Assembly (NCBI GenBank): GCA_949987565.1
Contig: OX465102.1
Location: 21,284,992 to 21,348,991 of the forward strand
Length of the DNA stretch: 64,000 bases
Direction of reading: 5' to 3'
DNA from: Luidia sarsii
Lineage: Eukaryota; Echinodermata; Asteroidea; Paxillosida; Luidiidae
Shown here: piece by piece, positions 22,363 through 34,200 of the stretch
How positions within the stretch are numbered: position 1 is the stretch's first letter
Layout of the letters: the number at the start of each line of letters is the position of its first letter
Translations under genes and position numbers: made by a program
The notes under the pieces: generated by a model
The model's database searches: none
Told to the model about the DNA's origin: nothing
Seen by the model: the letters and a program-made list of their open reading frames with translations, nothing else

Positions 22363-22544
22363 GCCATCGGCCCTTCGCGACAAATCTTCAAGATAAATCC
22401 GGAGCCTGAACCCTAATTAACTGGATATCATGAATCATTACGGGTAGAAATGAAAGCATAAGAAGAAAAATGCATGCATGCTTATTGGCAAGCCGTTGCT
22501 ATTATTACTGAATATAATAGGTAAAACTTTATCACTTCTCGAAA

Positions 22545-22640
22545 TGTTGAGTTACAGGCTCATGTCAGAGCCACACTGCGCACCTCACAAGAGATGATGT
22601 ATGCTACGGATTCACCACCGCAAACATTCCACTTTGAACG
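22545..22640 (+). repeat. Repeat family C fragment
   Basis: GTTGAGTTACAGGCTCATGT, CAGAGCCACACT and CCGCAAACATTCCACTT match the 3' half of the copies at 30398-30605 and 54765-54862. Confidence 0.6.
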
Positions 22641-22941
22641 CTTATCAAGAAAACCTTCAAATCTTATCTTTAGGTAAAACTTGTAATGGAGCAAAACAAC
22701 AACCGCAGGTCATTGAGAAAAGATGTTATTATTATTTTACCTCAGTAAAAAATATACCGGTAACTCGTATACAGGCTCTTCGTCGAGTAAGCCTGGTTTT
22801 GAGGCCTATAGGCCTACTACGTATTAATTTTCAAGAGCGTGAACTATAGGCCTATACGGTGAAGACAACGACAGTCAGATGGCGGTTATGGTTCCTGGTG
22901 TTGTTTTTTGCTCCAAAGTGTAAATAATTATTTTAATCTTC

Positions 22942-23102
22942 TAAAATTTAGTGGGCCTGACGTTTTGATCCTAGCAGGACCTTTCTCAAAGGACCTTTGA
23001 GAAAGTTCCTGCTAGGATCGAAACGTCAGGCCCACTAAATTTTAGATTTACATTTTGGTAATTTTAGTCAGTAAGCAGTTTGCAACATTTTTGTATATCA
23101 CC
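22942..23102 (+). mobile_element. Hairpin retroposon (family B) with 14-bp target duplication
   Basis: Two arms of about 52 bases, almost perfect complements (TGACGTTTTGATCCTAGCAG on the left, CTGCTAGGATCGAAACGTCA on the right), meet with essentially no loop. A single-copy tail containing TTTTAGTCAGTAAGCAGTTT and GCAACATTTTTGTATAT follows. Identical 14-mers TTATTTTAATCTTC flank it at 22928-22941 and 23103-23116. A duplication of that length points to LINE-type target-primed insertion rather than cut-and-paste. GTTTCGATCC in the arm resembles a pol III B-box. Confidence 0.8.
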
Positions 23103-23663
23103 TTATTTTAATCTTCAGGTAACAACGGCTGTGTGTGCATCATACTAGGGTGACTGTACAGGCATTGTGCGGCTTGTGGGACAATGAAAGGGAGGAGGGC
23201 CAGGATACGTGGTCTATAAATGTGACTCATGTGGAGGACTCAAACTGTTTCAGATAAAGACTGCTTCTGGCATCACACCGCCCTAGCAGAATCTGGAACT
23301 CGGCCAACAATACCGTCAAAATGCAATGCAAAGAAAACAAACAGTTAAACATGACTCACAGCAAGCTAAGGGAAACAATACAATATTATTGGTTGGGTAT
23401 AATTATGGAAATCAGTATTATTCCGCGAGCGCTTGAGAACGCAATAACAAAACACATCCAAAAATTGATTTATTTATCGAGTGGAAGGTTTTAAAAGGAA
23501 ACAAACACACACCAAAACCTGCCAAAAAAATAATTGATAATGTTGGAAAATCGACCGAATAGCGACCGGTGGGGAGACGTGAAGCGGTGACGTCTGAATT
23601 ATTATTGCACAACACTAGCCGAGTTATGTCATTGGTGGCGCCCTTTCGTTGAGCCAATGTGTG

Positions 23664-24145
23664 CGTATAGGGTGCAGAACACTAAATAGAGCTCCCATTG
23701 AACACTGTACAAAAACACTCACTTTCAAAGTCAATTATCCCATGCCCAAAAGTCTCTCAGTTCTTGTAGCTATACTTAAAATTGTAGTTTGGACCTTCAT
23801 CTCTCAGATTCTTTTCAATTTTAGTGCTCTTAGCCGATTAGATTTTTTGCTAATTACCCTCAGAAAAAAACACCCCCAAAATGTGTAGCCGAATTTCTGC
23901 AAGGATTTTGGGATGGACCCCTCCACTTCCACAGCCAAATAGGGCCACATTTAAAGCCAGATATGGTCCAAATTACATACCAAATTGAAGAGTGAACCCC
24001 CAGGTTGTCTTAAGCTTCACTTGTTCTACAATGTATCAGTTAATTAGCCTCCAAAGACCCCTTATTAAAACAAAGTTGTGGGTACACACTTTATGATAAT
24101 CAGCTCGGCGGAGCCATCTTGGATGGATTTTGTGTGCTGCACACG
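23664..24145 (+). repeat. Interspersed repeat family A, copy 2
   Basis: Full-length match to 19934-20425 from GGGTGCAGAACACT to CATCTTGGATGGA, diverged by substitutions and small indels. Confidence 0.8.
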
Positions 24146-24361
24146 TTACGAAATGAAGGATTGGGCTCGGGCCACGTTAGACTTTGGTCATATTTTTTTC
24201 GAGTCATACCGGTAATAAAGTCATAGTAATCTACGATCAAGCGTTTTGCCCCGGTTTCTAGGCGAACACTGTACTGATCAAGCCAACACCCTGGATTTTC
24301 GGGTTTTGCCAGGCGGAGACGAAGCCTGAGCCCGAGCCTGACGGAATTCGTAAAGGGCCAT

Positions 24362-24628
24362 TGGCCGTTTTCGAAATGAAGGCTAATTAGGATTCGGTCA
24401 TGTTTCTCTTACTCGTATTATCACAGGCATCTAAAAACAAGCGGTTTGCCCTAGTTTCTTGGGGGAATACCCTGTACCTCATCAGGCCAACAAACCTTCA
24501 AATTCGGAAACAAACCACAGCCCGGATTTTCAGGTTTAATCAGACCATGGAGGAATGGTCAGACGAGTTACGGAGACCGTCGAAGCCTGAGCCCGATCCT
24601 AAGCCTTCATTTCGGAAACGGCCGTAGC
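24362..24628. mobile_element. Inverted-repeat element (MITE-like)
   Basis: GGCCGTTTTCGAAATGAAGG then CTAATTAGGATTCGG on the left is mirrored by the complement of CCGATCCTAAGCCTTCATTT then CGGAAACGGCC on the right, about 35-bp arms. The preceding 24148-24361 is a diverged direct repeat of its interior (AAATGAAGGATTGGGCTC, GCGTTTTGCCCCGGTTTCT). No transposase. Confidence 0.55.
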
Positions 24629-24866
24629 AGCCGTAGGCTATAATGTTTGTTGTGGTTCGATCTGCTTGGCAGGGTAAACGCGGGTTTAACCCCGAGTAAC
24701 CTGTTTTTTGAACAGGGTAAGGTCTGAACAATAATTTGATCAGGTAAAAGGCTAAACCGCGGAAATTTCAAATCATTACCCATGACATGCTTCAATCAAC
24801 CAAACACCCGGATAAAACAAAAATCGCTTTGACTTCCAAAAAATTTCTTCAAGATAATCAGAGTAA

Positions 24867-25039
24867 TAAGCAAACAAATTTGCAAACTGCTAAATGACTA
24901 AAATGACCAAAAAGCAAATATCAACAATTTTGAGGGCCCGGTGTTTCCATCCTAGCAGTGACCTTTCTCCAAAGCAGGTCTTGATATAGGATCATGAATA
25001 GGATCGAAACGTCAGGCCCTCATAATTTTGGATATAAAA
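24867..25039 (-). mobile_element. Hairpin retroposon (family B), minus copy
   Basis: Reverse-oriented copy: the tail TTTGCAAACTGCTAAATGAC, then arms GAGGGCCCGGTGTTTCCATC and AGGATCGAAACGTCAGGCCC. Flanked by near-identical 13-mers, ATAATCAGAGTAA at 24854-24866 and ATAATCAGAATAA at 25040-25052. Confidence 0.7.
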
Positions 25040-25381
25040 ATAATCAGAATAAAAAAAAAAAACATGGAATCAAATATGCTTATACCTATAAATATATGAA
25101 ATCTTAAAATAATTATGTATAAACGGTATTAAGGTACGAGCAGCAAAATGACATAGAAAAGATAGAAAAATGGCATAAAATATACAAAAGTAGCAAAATA
25201 TTTTATGGCTATACGTCTGTTGTAAACGAACAGGAGCCCAAGGCACTGCATATTATTTTAGCGACCTACTTAAAAATACTAAAATGCATAGTTCTTTGGA
25301 ACATGGTCTTCATAGACTCAATCAATGACACTCATATACATTGTTCTCCCCTTGGATTCTGTAAATCCGAGGTGGCCGCTA

Positions 25382-26150
25382 CCGATAATTTGGTGGCCAA
25401 GTGGATCATTGGCTGGCCAAGTGGATCTTTGATGGCCAAGAGGATCATTGGGTGGCCAAGCAGATCTTTTGATGGCCAAGAGGATCATTGGGTGACCAAG
25501 GAGATCTTTTGATGGCCAAGAGGATCACTGGGTGGCCAAGCAGATCTTTTGATGGCCAAGAGGATCATTGGGTGGCCAAGGAGATCTTTTGATGGCCAAG
25601 AGGATCATTGGGTGGTCAAGCAGATCTTTTGATGGCCAAGAGGATCATTGGGTGGCCAAGCAGATCTTTTGATGGCCAAGAGGATCATTGGGTGACCGAG
25701 CAGATCTTTTGATGGCCAAGAGGATCATTGGGTGGCCAAAGAGATCTTTTGATGGCCAAGAGGATAATTGGGTGGCCAAGCAGATCTTTTGATGGCCAAG
25801 TGGATCATTGGGTGGCCAAGCAGATCTTTTGGTGGCCAAATGGATCTTTTGGTGGCCAAAAGGATCTTTTGGTAGCCAAAATGATCTTTTGGTGGCCAAA
25901 AGGATCTTTTGATGGACAAATTGATCTTTTGATGGACAAATTGATCTTTTGGTGGCCAAGTAGATCTTTTGATGGTCAAGAGGATCTTTTGATGGTCAAG
26001 AGGATCTTTTGGTGATCAAGAGGATCTTTTGGTGGCCAAAAGAATATTTTTGGAGGCCAAAATGATCTTTTTGTAGCCAATTGGATCTTTCGGTGGCTAA
26101 ATGGATCTTTTGGTGGCCAATTGGATCTTTTGGTGGCTGAATGGATCTGC
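25382..26150 (+). repeat. 20-bp minisatellite with a GATC in every unit
   Basis: About 38 units of the form GATCTTTTGATGGCCAAGAG, alternating in the left half with GATCATTGGGTGGCCAAGCA to give a 40-bp higher-order unit, and becoming more homogeneous (GATCTTTTGGTGGCCAAA) to the right. Because 20 is not a multiple of 3, all frames give 20-residue peptide repeats, so the ORFs are artefacts. Confidence 0.95.
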
Positions 26151-26950
26151 CATATAGGCTATGTATTTTCCTTTTCCATTTTTTTGGAGTGGCCAGTGCA
26201 GCCAAGCCACCAAAAAGCCAATTTTAAATGCCCAGACGACGTTATCAGTGGCCACTGGCACCTAGGCCAGTATTAACAAACACACAAACAATCAATGTCA
26301 CTATCAAAACTGTGTAAAGTCACTAAAGTGCTGTGCAAATCCAAAATAGGCTATCCCTGATATACCATAAACATGTAATACGTGCAACGTAAAAACTAAA
26401 ATACTCTATTTCTACACGATAATCACTTCAGTAGTTCAGATATTTCAAATTTCAAACAAAAATCATGATCGTTGATGATGATGTAGTAATTCATTCAAAG
26501 AATAAATATTTTGTTATCAATGTTAGGACCTTACATTGTACACCCTGATCCTTGCTGGACCTTTCAAAAAAGGTAGAATTATGCTATAAATGCTAATTAG
26601 TACAAACAAGTCAACAGGTTAATGCAAATGCGTGTTATACAAGATACATGATTGTGATTAAAATTACCTTCATACCTAACCAATCAGTTGGTCAAAACAA
26701 AACCTATAATCACAGATACAATTATTTGCAAAGAAAAATTACAATGCTCTTAATATTGCCTAAATAAAATTCAAAGTGTACCCTATGATACTCACTTTCC
26801 TGAGATAGGAAAAGAAACAAACTTTTTTTTTTTAAATCAATCATTTTCTTTTTCATCCTCAAAAGATTTTACCAACAGAAGTAAACGTCTTAGGTTGCAT
26901 TTACATTGGTTCCTGAAAGAAAAAAAAATGGAGAGAAAATGCAATATTTG
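26151..26950. other. AT-rich intergenic sequence
   Basis: No gene is seen. A degraded family B fragment may lie near 26548-26575 (CTGATCCTTGCTGGACCTTT). Confidence 0.4.
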
Positions 26951-26959
26951 TAAGCAATT

Positions 26960-27480
26960 ATTCCAAATTTTGGCAGAGAAAACTTTGACTGAACCAGGAC
27001 TTGAACCCAAGACCTCTGGTTTTGCTTTCCAGTGCTCTTACCATCTGAGCTGGGGGCATGTCTTATTAACTGCCGTATACAACTGTCCGACAAAGACTAG
27101 TAGACTATTTGGGAATGGGATCTTGGGATCATCAAGTCCCGTTCCAGTAAAAGTTTTCTTTGCCATTTTTGAAAATTGAAAAATTGCCAACTTCCAAAAT
27201 TGTTTAAAAGTTCCCAGCCGGATTTATTGCCCTTTATTTGTTGGACACATCGGGCCTGTAGAATGAAAATGCAGAAAGTTACAATAATTATGGGGAAGAT
27301 GAAAGACAATAAGCTGAGAGTGGGAAAGGAACAGCACCTTACTGCATCAGTCGATGGCAGTGTTTCTCCAGAGGTCTCGGGTTCAAGTCCCGGTCCAGTC
27401 AAAGTTTTCTTGGCCATTTTTTTTTTCAATTTGCTCCAAAGTTCCCAGGGAGCTTTTCATTTATTTGTTTGAAAACTTGG
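26960..27480. repeat. SINE family D, two head-to-head copies
   Basis: A minus tRNA-like segment at 26970-27060 (CAGGACTTGAACCCAAGACC, CTGGTTTTGCTTTCCAGTGC) is followed by plus copies with GTTCAAGTCCCGGTCCAGTC at 27381-27400 and a truncated one at 27105-27180. The bodies share TTTTCTTGGCCATTTTT. Confidence 0.65.
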
Positions 27481-27629
27481 GCCGACAGTACATTTTGAGA
27501 GTAAGTCACAACCAAGAATTGGACTTCTTTCCCGCAGTGATTTTCAATGAATGACACCAGAGGCGGCAATCGCTGCCGATATACTGCAGCAGATGATCCA
27601 AAGCCTCTGACTGACACTAAGAACATCTA

Positions 27630-27905
27630 ACCAATGAGAAATGGGTGAATAATGTCATTTTGCCGTGAAAACCAAACCCACCCTGGACATATTTTACCTC
27701 CTCTGACCTGCTCTTCAAAACCACAGCACAACTCATCTTCCAGCAGTCCAGGCAGTTGTGGTCTAATCTGTGTACATGTACAATGTAATTGTACACCAAA
27801 GGCTCGTGCATTGCAGCCAGTTACCATCGAGAATGTGGCCTTGAATAGACGACTGGTGTAGTCACCATGAAAGGCTGGGGAAGATCATTTGAGCATGACA
27901 AAGTG
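27630..27905 (+). repeat. Interspersed repeat family J, copy 1
   Basis: CACAACTCATCTTCCAGCAG, CAGGCAGTTGTGGT, GCATTGCAGCCAGTTACCAT and AGACGACTGGTG are shared in order with 37975-38290. A short (GTACAT) piece has been inserted. It lies just 3' of the last PGAP2 exon. Confidence 0.75.
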
Positions 27906-28114
27906 GTGAAAACTGCAGTGAATTTTCATTTCAAGGCAGCACGACATTTTCCACCCTATTTTCACAGGGTTTGGATGGTCACAGTGTGATGCCCCAACCC
28001 CGAACGGAAAATGCCTCGACAAAAAAAGCCACACCGGTGTCCGAGTTGTGCCAGCTTTGACTCACTTCGTACTCACTTTGTACACATAGTACAGAAACCC
28101 TGGTCGGTGAGAAG

Positions 28115-28245
28115 TCAGTCATGTTTCGTCTGCAGGCCGAGCGCCACCACGATTTCCAAGTCGGCGAAGTCGTAGGTCACAAAGCAGTGATAGAGGATAT
28201 TGGTCAGCACCACGACGTACTCAAAGAAGGAGAAGACGGTGTAAG
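28115..28245 (-). CDS. PGAP2: PGAP2 last coding exon
   Basis: 42 residues from YTVFSFFEYV to LGLQTKHD and a TGA stop at 28117-28115. Acceptor AG at 28247-28246. It matches the human YTIFAILEYTVVLTNMAFH region. Confidence 0.9.
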
Positions 28246-31200
28246 CTGCAGGGTGGGCAGACGAGGAAAGAGAACATTTCAATGAGGGTTTGCCGTACTC
28301 GTTGCAATAAGCACCGAGTGCTCAGTGCTTTGACCGATTGCCTAGGATTGGAACTCACGACTCCTGCTTTCTGGTGCAGACTAGAACTTCTTAATCACTT
28401 GACAAACGAGCTTGTGTACAGTAGTGAACTTGATTTTGTATAGCGGCAGGTACCACGTTGCATCATATATTTTATATGATGTTTGTGTCTAAGAGAATGT
28501 ATTTCAATGAGGGTTTTTCCTACTCAACGTGATAAGCACTGAGTGCTCAGTGCTTTGCCCGGTTGCCTGCTGAAAAAAAATACAGGCAGCTCGGGCCAGA
28601 TTCGAACCCACTTGATCATTTGACCACTGAGCTGATGGAGGTCGTGTGGCAGATTCAATGACATGTACATGAACATGTATGTATAGTGGCAGGTACCACA
28701 CTGCATCATAGATATAATATTCTAATCTTCTTCTTTATCTTCTTCTTCTTCTTCCTGGCCCTTGGTCATGTTTCCAAAGGTAAATCGGTCTAAGGCTATC
28801 CAAAAGCACCTTTCTTGCACATCAGTTTTCCATCCCTCTTTCCGTCCCATTCCCCCTGAATTGCCTGAAATGTTCAGCCCAATCAGCAGGACTCACCGTA
28901 TGGATCGCAGTAGTAGCGGTGCCTCCAGTAGCAGATGGCTGCGATGAAAATGCTGCCCATGTTCACGGCAAAGCAGATGTACTTAGCCCTGAGCGAACTC
29001 CGTTCCTATTCGAGAACGAAAATGCGAATCCCAATCGAATCGAGTCACCAAACGTTTCACTAAGAGGTGAATTTCTTGTCCCATAAAACTGTAATGAGGC
29101 TTACTCTTTTTTTTGAAAACTTGGGCCGACTGTACATTTTGAGACACAATCAGGAATTGGACTACTTTCCCACAGTGATTTTCAATGACTAGTAACACCA
29201 GAGGTCTGATCCCTTGAGATATACAGCAGCTAATGGATGAACGCTTCTGGTTGATGTCCCAATCCCAGCAAAGACTAGCTGACTATTTGAGAAGGCCACC
29301 ATCTAAGGGCTGGATAGCTGTGCCATTTTTGTAAGTATCCCAGACAGTTTTTCCTTTATTTGTTTGACTTCAATAATGAAGAAAGCTGCATTCACTTTGT
29401 GTGATCCCTGAACAGCTGTGCATCAGTCAGAAGCATTTAACCACCAACTGCTGTATATCTCCAGGGATCGCGGCACCCCTGTTTTCATTTGGATACAAAC
29501 AACTGAAGTGGTGAAGCGGCTCTATGAAACTGGCTCCAGGGTTCTATTTCATTAGAGGCAGGAATATTCCTATCTGGGACTTAGGAAGAATTTCATTTCG
29601 AATTCCAGAAAACAAAACCTGAAGCATCATAGCATCAATGTTCCCATTTCATAAACCAATGTAGGTCATCTACTAGGAAGAATCCATTTCCATCTCTGGA
29701 CTGAATTTGTGTCTTAATTGTCATAAGTTTAGACATTTTATTTAGCACATTGCTCTCTTAATTTAGGAACATTTTATTTAGGAAGATTCCTATACCCTTG
29801 TTATGAAATAGAGCCCTGATCAGACTTTCAGTACTTTCAATATTGTTATTATTCCTCTGATACAATATAAACACTAATACATGTACATGTATTTTTAGAA
29901 GTTTTGTTCCCTTTTTGTTCCTTTCTTTTCAGAGATGGCCATTATGAGATAGGCTTACGTATTTTATTGTTTTTGTCGACAACCGAAAAACCTTTTCAAC
30001 ATGTCAAGATATTTCTTTGTCGACAACAATGTCGACATAAGCCATGTCGACAACAGCTCCAATGTACCGTTCTATAAATGATTCTTCTCTGGGCCGTCTC
30101 CCTAATCAGCCTCCTAATCCCTTGGCATCCACTCACACATACACCAGTGAACTTTCACCTCTCTTCATTCCCCAGTGGTCATGCTGGGTGGGAAAGATAC
30201 TCCACGCTCCAGTGCTCTCCACACCACACTTAAGCACAGATGACAGACGCAATCAAGCACTGAGTCTCCTGATGACTACATGTACCTCCATCAAATTAAG
30301 ATTGGAAAGTTTGCATGGTGGAAGTACAATGAGAAAGGTTTGAGGTGACGCCATGTACATCATCTCTTCCGAGATGGACTGTGGCTCTGAAATGAGCTGG
30401 AAACTCAATGTTTCGGGCAGTGTGTACTCTGCCCGTTATCAGGAGACTGCTGGATACCAACTATAAAACAGCAGTCTCCAGAGGACGGACAGAGCACACA
30501 CTGCCCCTAAATATTGAGTTACCAGTTCTTTCTCAGAGCCACACTCCAGTCTCGAAAGAGAAGCTTCACATGGTGTCAACACAAACCTTCCGCTTGCCTC
30601 CCTAGTGCAAACAATGCAACTGATAACACATTTGAGTCACTGTGACGCACCCACGATGACGGCTTGGCACCGCATGCGGTCCTGTACACGATGCACATGA
30701 GCAGCATGAACACCGAGGCAAAGATCTGGAAACTGATGAAGAACTTCTCGTGCAGAGCTGCGGTGGTGGAGAGAAGACAAATGGAGGGTCAGGGAGCCAG
30801 GCCCCTTTTAAGGTTGCCATACATGGTCTCGAGGGTACCATACCATTTCTAGGGTACTATATTGGTTTTTAGATGTTCAACTGCAGTCTTAGTGGTCCCA
30901 TACCTGGTTTTAGGACACCAGACCAATTTTGGGACATAGGCCTAACACATAGTATTGAGTGTGCCATTATACTGACATGACTTCAGGATACCAGACCAGT
31001 TTTCAGAGTGTCACACATACGGTAGTCATGTGTGGCGCTGGCCAGAAATATCACACAAGTCTATGGGACCAGACTTCAGCCAATGGCCAGCGACTTCCAT
31101 AGACCTATGTGTAAATTGAAGCCATAGTCAGTGGATTCTGACACAAAATGATACATGTATTTACAGAGCTATTATATCCAGACTAAAGTTGGATACCTAT

Positions 31201-34200
31201 TGAGCTACCAGCACCATTGGTGAAGACTACAAGTCACAGAAATTGGTTAGAAAAGGACGATTCTTAAGACCATGAACTGAAGGCCCGAGTCAGCACTCTG
31301 ACATTCCTACCTGTGTTTTCAGTTGAAGAGACGCATGTCAGCGCCACCAGGCACAGGTTCTCGAGCAGCTCAGCCATAGCACACACACGGCACAACATGG
31401 GGTACCAGACACGTCTGGATAGGGGTCAGCATGACACAGAGAGGAAGTCAGTCAAGGTCCATGGTGAGCCTTAGCCATAGTCATGACCAAGGCCACAGTC
31501 AAAATCAAAGCCATAGGTCTCAGCCTTAGCCTTTTCAACCCATTTTATTCAGCTGAGACTACAACAGCACTTTTTTGACTGATACAGAGAATTTGGGCAA
31601 AACAGACAGTGGTAATGACATGTCAAGTAAGGCAAACCCTCACTGAATTATATTCTCACCGATGCAGAGACCGTACTATATCTATAACTGAGTGCGGTAC
31701 CCATGGCTGCACGGATTTGAATTGACCGCATGCCCTCGACCAGCTAGATGGTCGAGTGGTTCACACCTCCATTTATTTATTTATTTATTACTTCCTCAGA
31801 CTGGGTGACCCATTCAGTGCTTACAAATCACTGATCTCCCATGGGTCCCAGTAACATTTAAGTACACGTATACAGTTTAATAAAAACACTTCAAAAACCA
31901 CTTAAAGATTTATGTTTTTTTTAAGTAAAAGAATTAAATTGCATACAATAGTTAAAATTGGTAAAAAAAAAGCTTTGGGCTGATGTAGGAAAAGGATTTT
32001 TTAACCCGCCTGGAATGTTATTCCAGACTTGAGCACCAGGATTTCTACCAGCTTTGGTTCTAGGAAGTGGTAGTATAACATTCCCATTAGTGCTTGATCT
32101 TGTGCGATGTGAGTGGTGTTCGTTGACCATAGTGAAATTGACCCTAAGACAGGAAGCAGAAGTACCGGGTTCAAAACCTGCTCGAGTTGCCTGTGCGTTT
32201 TTTTAGAGTTTTATTCAGCAGGCAATTGGGCAAGGCACTGAGTGTACATAACCATTTGCTGTGTGGGGTAAAGCCTCATTTAATTACGAAACACCTTTGT
32301 CAAACCATCCTGCGCTACATGGCATGGCACAGTATTCAAGACTGAACATCTCTTTGGGAGTAAAACCAAAAGTATCAGTGATTGCGAAGATTTGAAGTTC
32401 TACTGAACAGGCAAATATAATTAGCAGTTTTTAGATTTTCAGCAAAGCGTTTTCTGCAAGGTGAAAACAAAATAAAGGAATGAGGAAAAAAATGGATCTC
32501 TGCCCTGAAATATGAAGAACGAGTCGTTTCATGGAAGAATTCACATGGCCGTTAGGAGCTCTAGCATTTGAATGGAAAAGCCGTGCACGAGAGTAGTGAT
32601 AGGCTGCAAGACAAAATTAATAGAACCGGGAAGACCACTGTGTACGGGGGACCATTGAACAGTGGAGCTTGGAAAATGAGAATGCAATGTCACCATGGGT
32701 TCAGGCCGCCACACACGAGAGCTAGCTGCTCAGCCAAAAATCGATCGAGGCCGTTAGCTCAGCACGTAGTCCGCACGGTCAACTTTTGGTGAGAGTTCTG
32801 CCTCTTGAGGACGGCAGACCAACATCTGTCCTAATTGGGTCTCCTTGCATGGAGAAAAAAGAAACAAATCACCGTGTGTGGGGACTTGAGCTACGTTCCG
32901 AGCCAAAAAATGACAACTGGCCGATGAAAACGCAGAATAAATTTTGGTCTCAAGGCCTCGACTGGCAGAAATCTCACCGAAAAGTTGAGCGCATGCGGTG
33001 AGCTGTACGGGCTGAGCTGCTGGCCTGGAGAGATTTTTTTTACTTGAGCAGATACATGTAGCTGTCATGTGCAGCGGCCTTTCGTGTCCAGCGTTGACCG
33101 CATGCACCACCGGTCTGTGGGATATGAAGGCATGAACCCCCCGACCCCAAGCTGTCATGAGGTTTCTGCATATTGCGCATCATTCCACCCTTCCAAGGTG
33201 TTCCTTTCTCACCAGATTCCGGTCTTTGAACACTGCCCGCCAACGGTTGTACCAAAAAAAATACACAAAAATGTTGCAAACTGCTTTATACTGATGACTT
33301 AAGAGGATGTCACATACTCTCATGAGTCATGATAGTGTAGGGGAATGCCTTTAATATTAGAGAGGCATATTTACAAGGCTACGGCGTGATATGGTAGGGT
33401 GGCCAGTTCCTTTCCTCGCCACCTTTCAACCTTCCCCCAGCTCTAAAGAGGGGAATGTTCCTCAATAGACAGGCACGTATACGAGGCCATGGCATGGTGA
33501 GGTACATTATAGGGTGGCCAGTTCCTTTCCTCGCCACCTTTCAACCTTCTCCCAGCTCTAAAGAGGGGAATGTGCTTTAATAGACAGGCACGTATACGAG
33601 GCCATGGCATGGTGAGGTACATTATAGGGTGGCCAGTTCCTTTCCTCGCCACCTTTCAACCTTCCCCCAGCTCTAAAGAGGGGAATGTTCCTCAATAGAC
33701 AGGCACGTATACGAGGCCATGGCATGGTGAGGTACATTATAGGGTTGCCAGTTCCTTTCCTCGCCGCCTTTCAACCTTCCCCTAGCTCTAAAGAGGGGAA
33801 TGTGCCTTAATAGAGAGGCACGTTTAAGAGGCCAAGGCATGATAAGGTAGGGTGGCCAGTTCCTTTCCTCGCCGCCTTTCAACGTTCTCCCCCAGTTCTA
33901 AAGAAGAACCAGGCACCCATTTGGCCCTGGGTGGACAGAGAGAGTTTTTTTCCCAGCTTCTGGTCTGAGTGGGATTCAAACCAACAACCTTTAGCACTGC
34001 AAGTAAACGCTCTATCCCGTTCGAGCATAGCACTTCCCCGCTTTCCGACTAAAGTGACGAAATACATGTCGTAGAGGACATGATTTTTGATACGAGCCGG
34101 ACCCTTCTTTAGAAAGGTCTTGCTTTCTTTCAGAAAGTTCCTGCTCAAATGGAACAGTCCGACCCTCTAAAATTATGACAGTTGAGCAGTTTGCAACATT

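Noticed and set aside
25303..26205. CRISPR-like array
   Set aside because: The units are contiguous with no unique spacers and the window is eukaryotic; it is a 20-bp minisatellite.
28000..28114. Polyadenylation signal for PGAP2
   Set aside because: No AATAAA on the minus strand close to the stop; the nearest candidates lie in SINE sequence about 650-900 bases away, so I do not call one.
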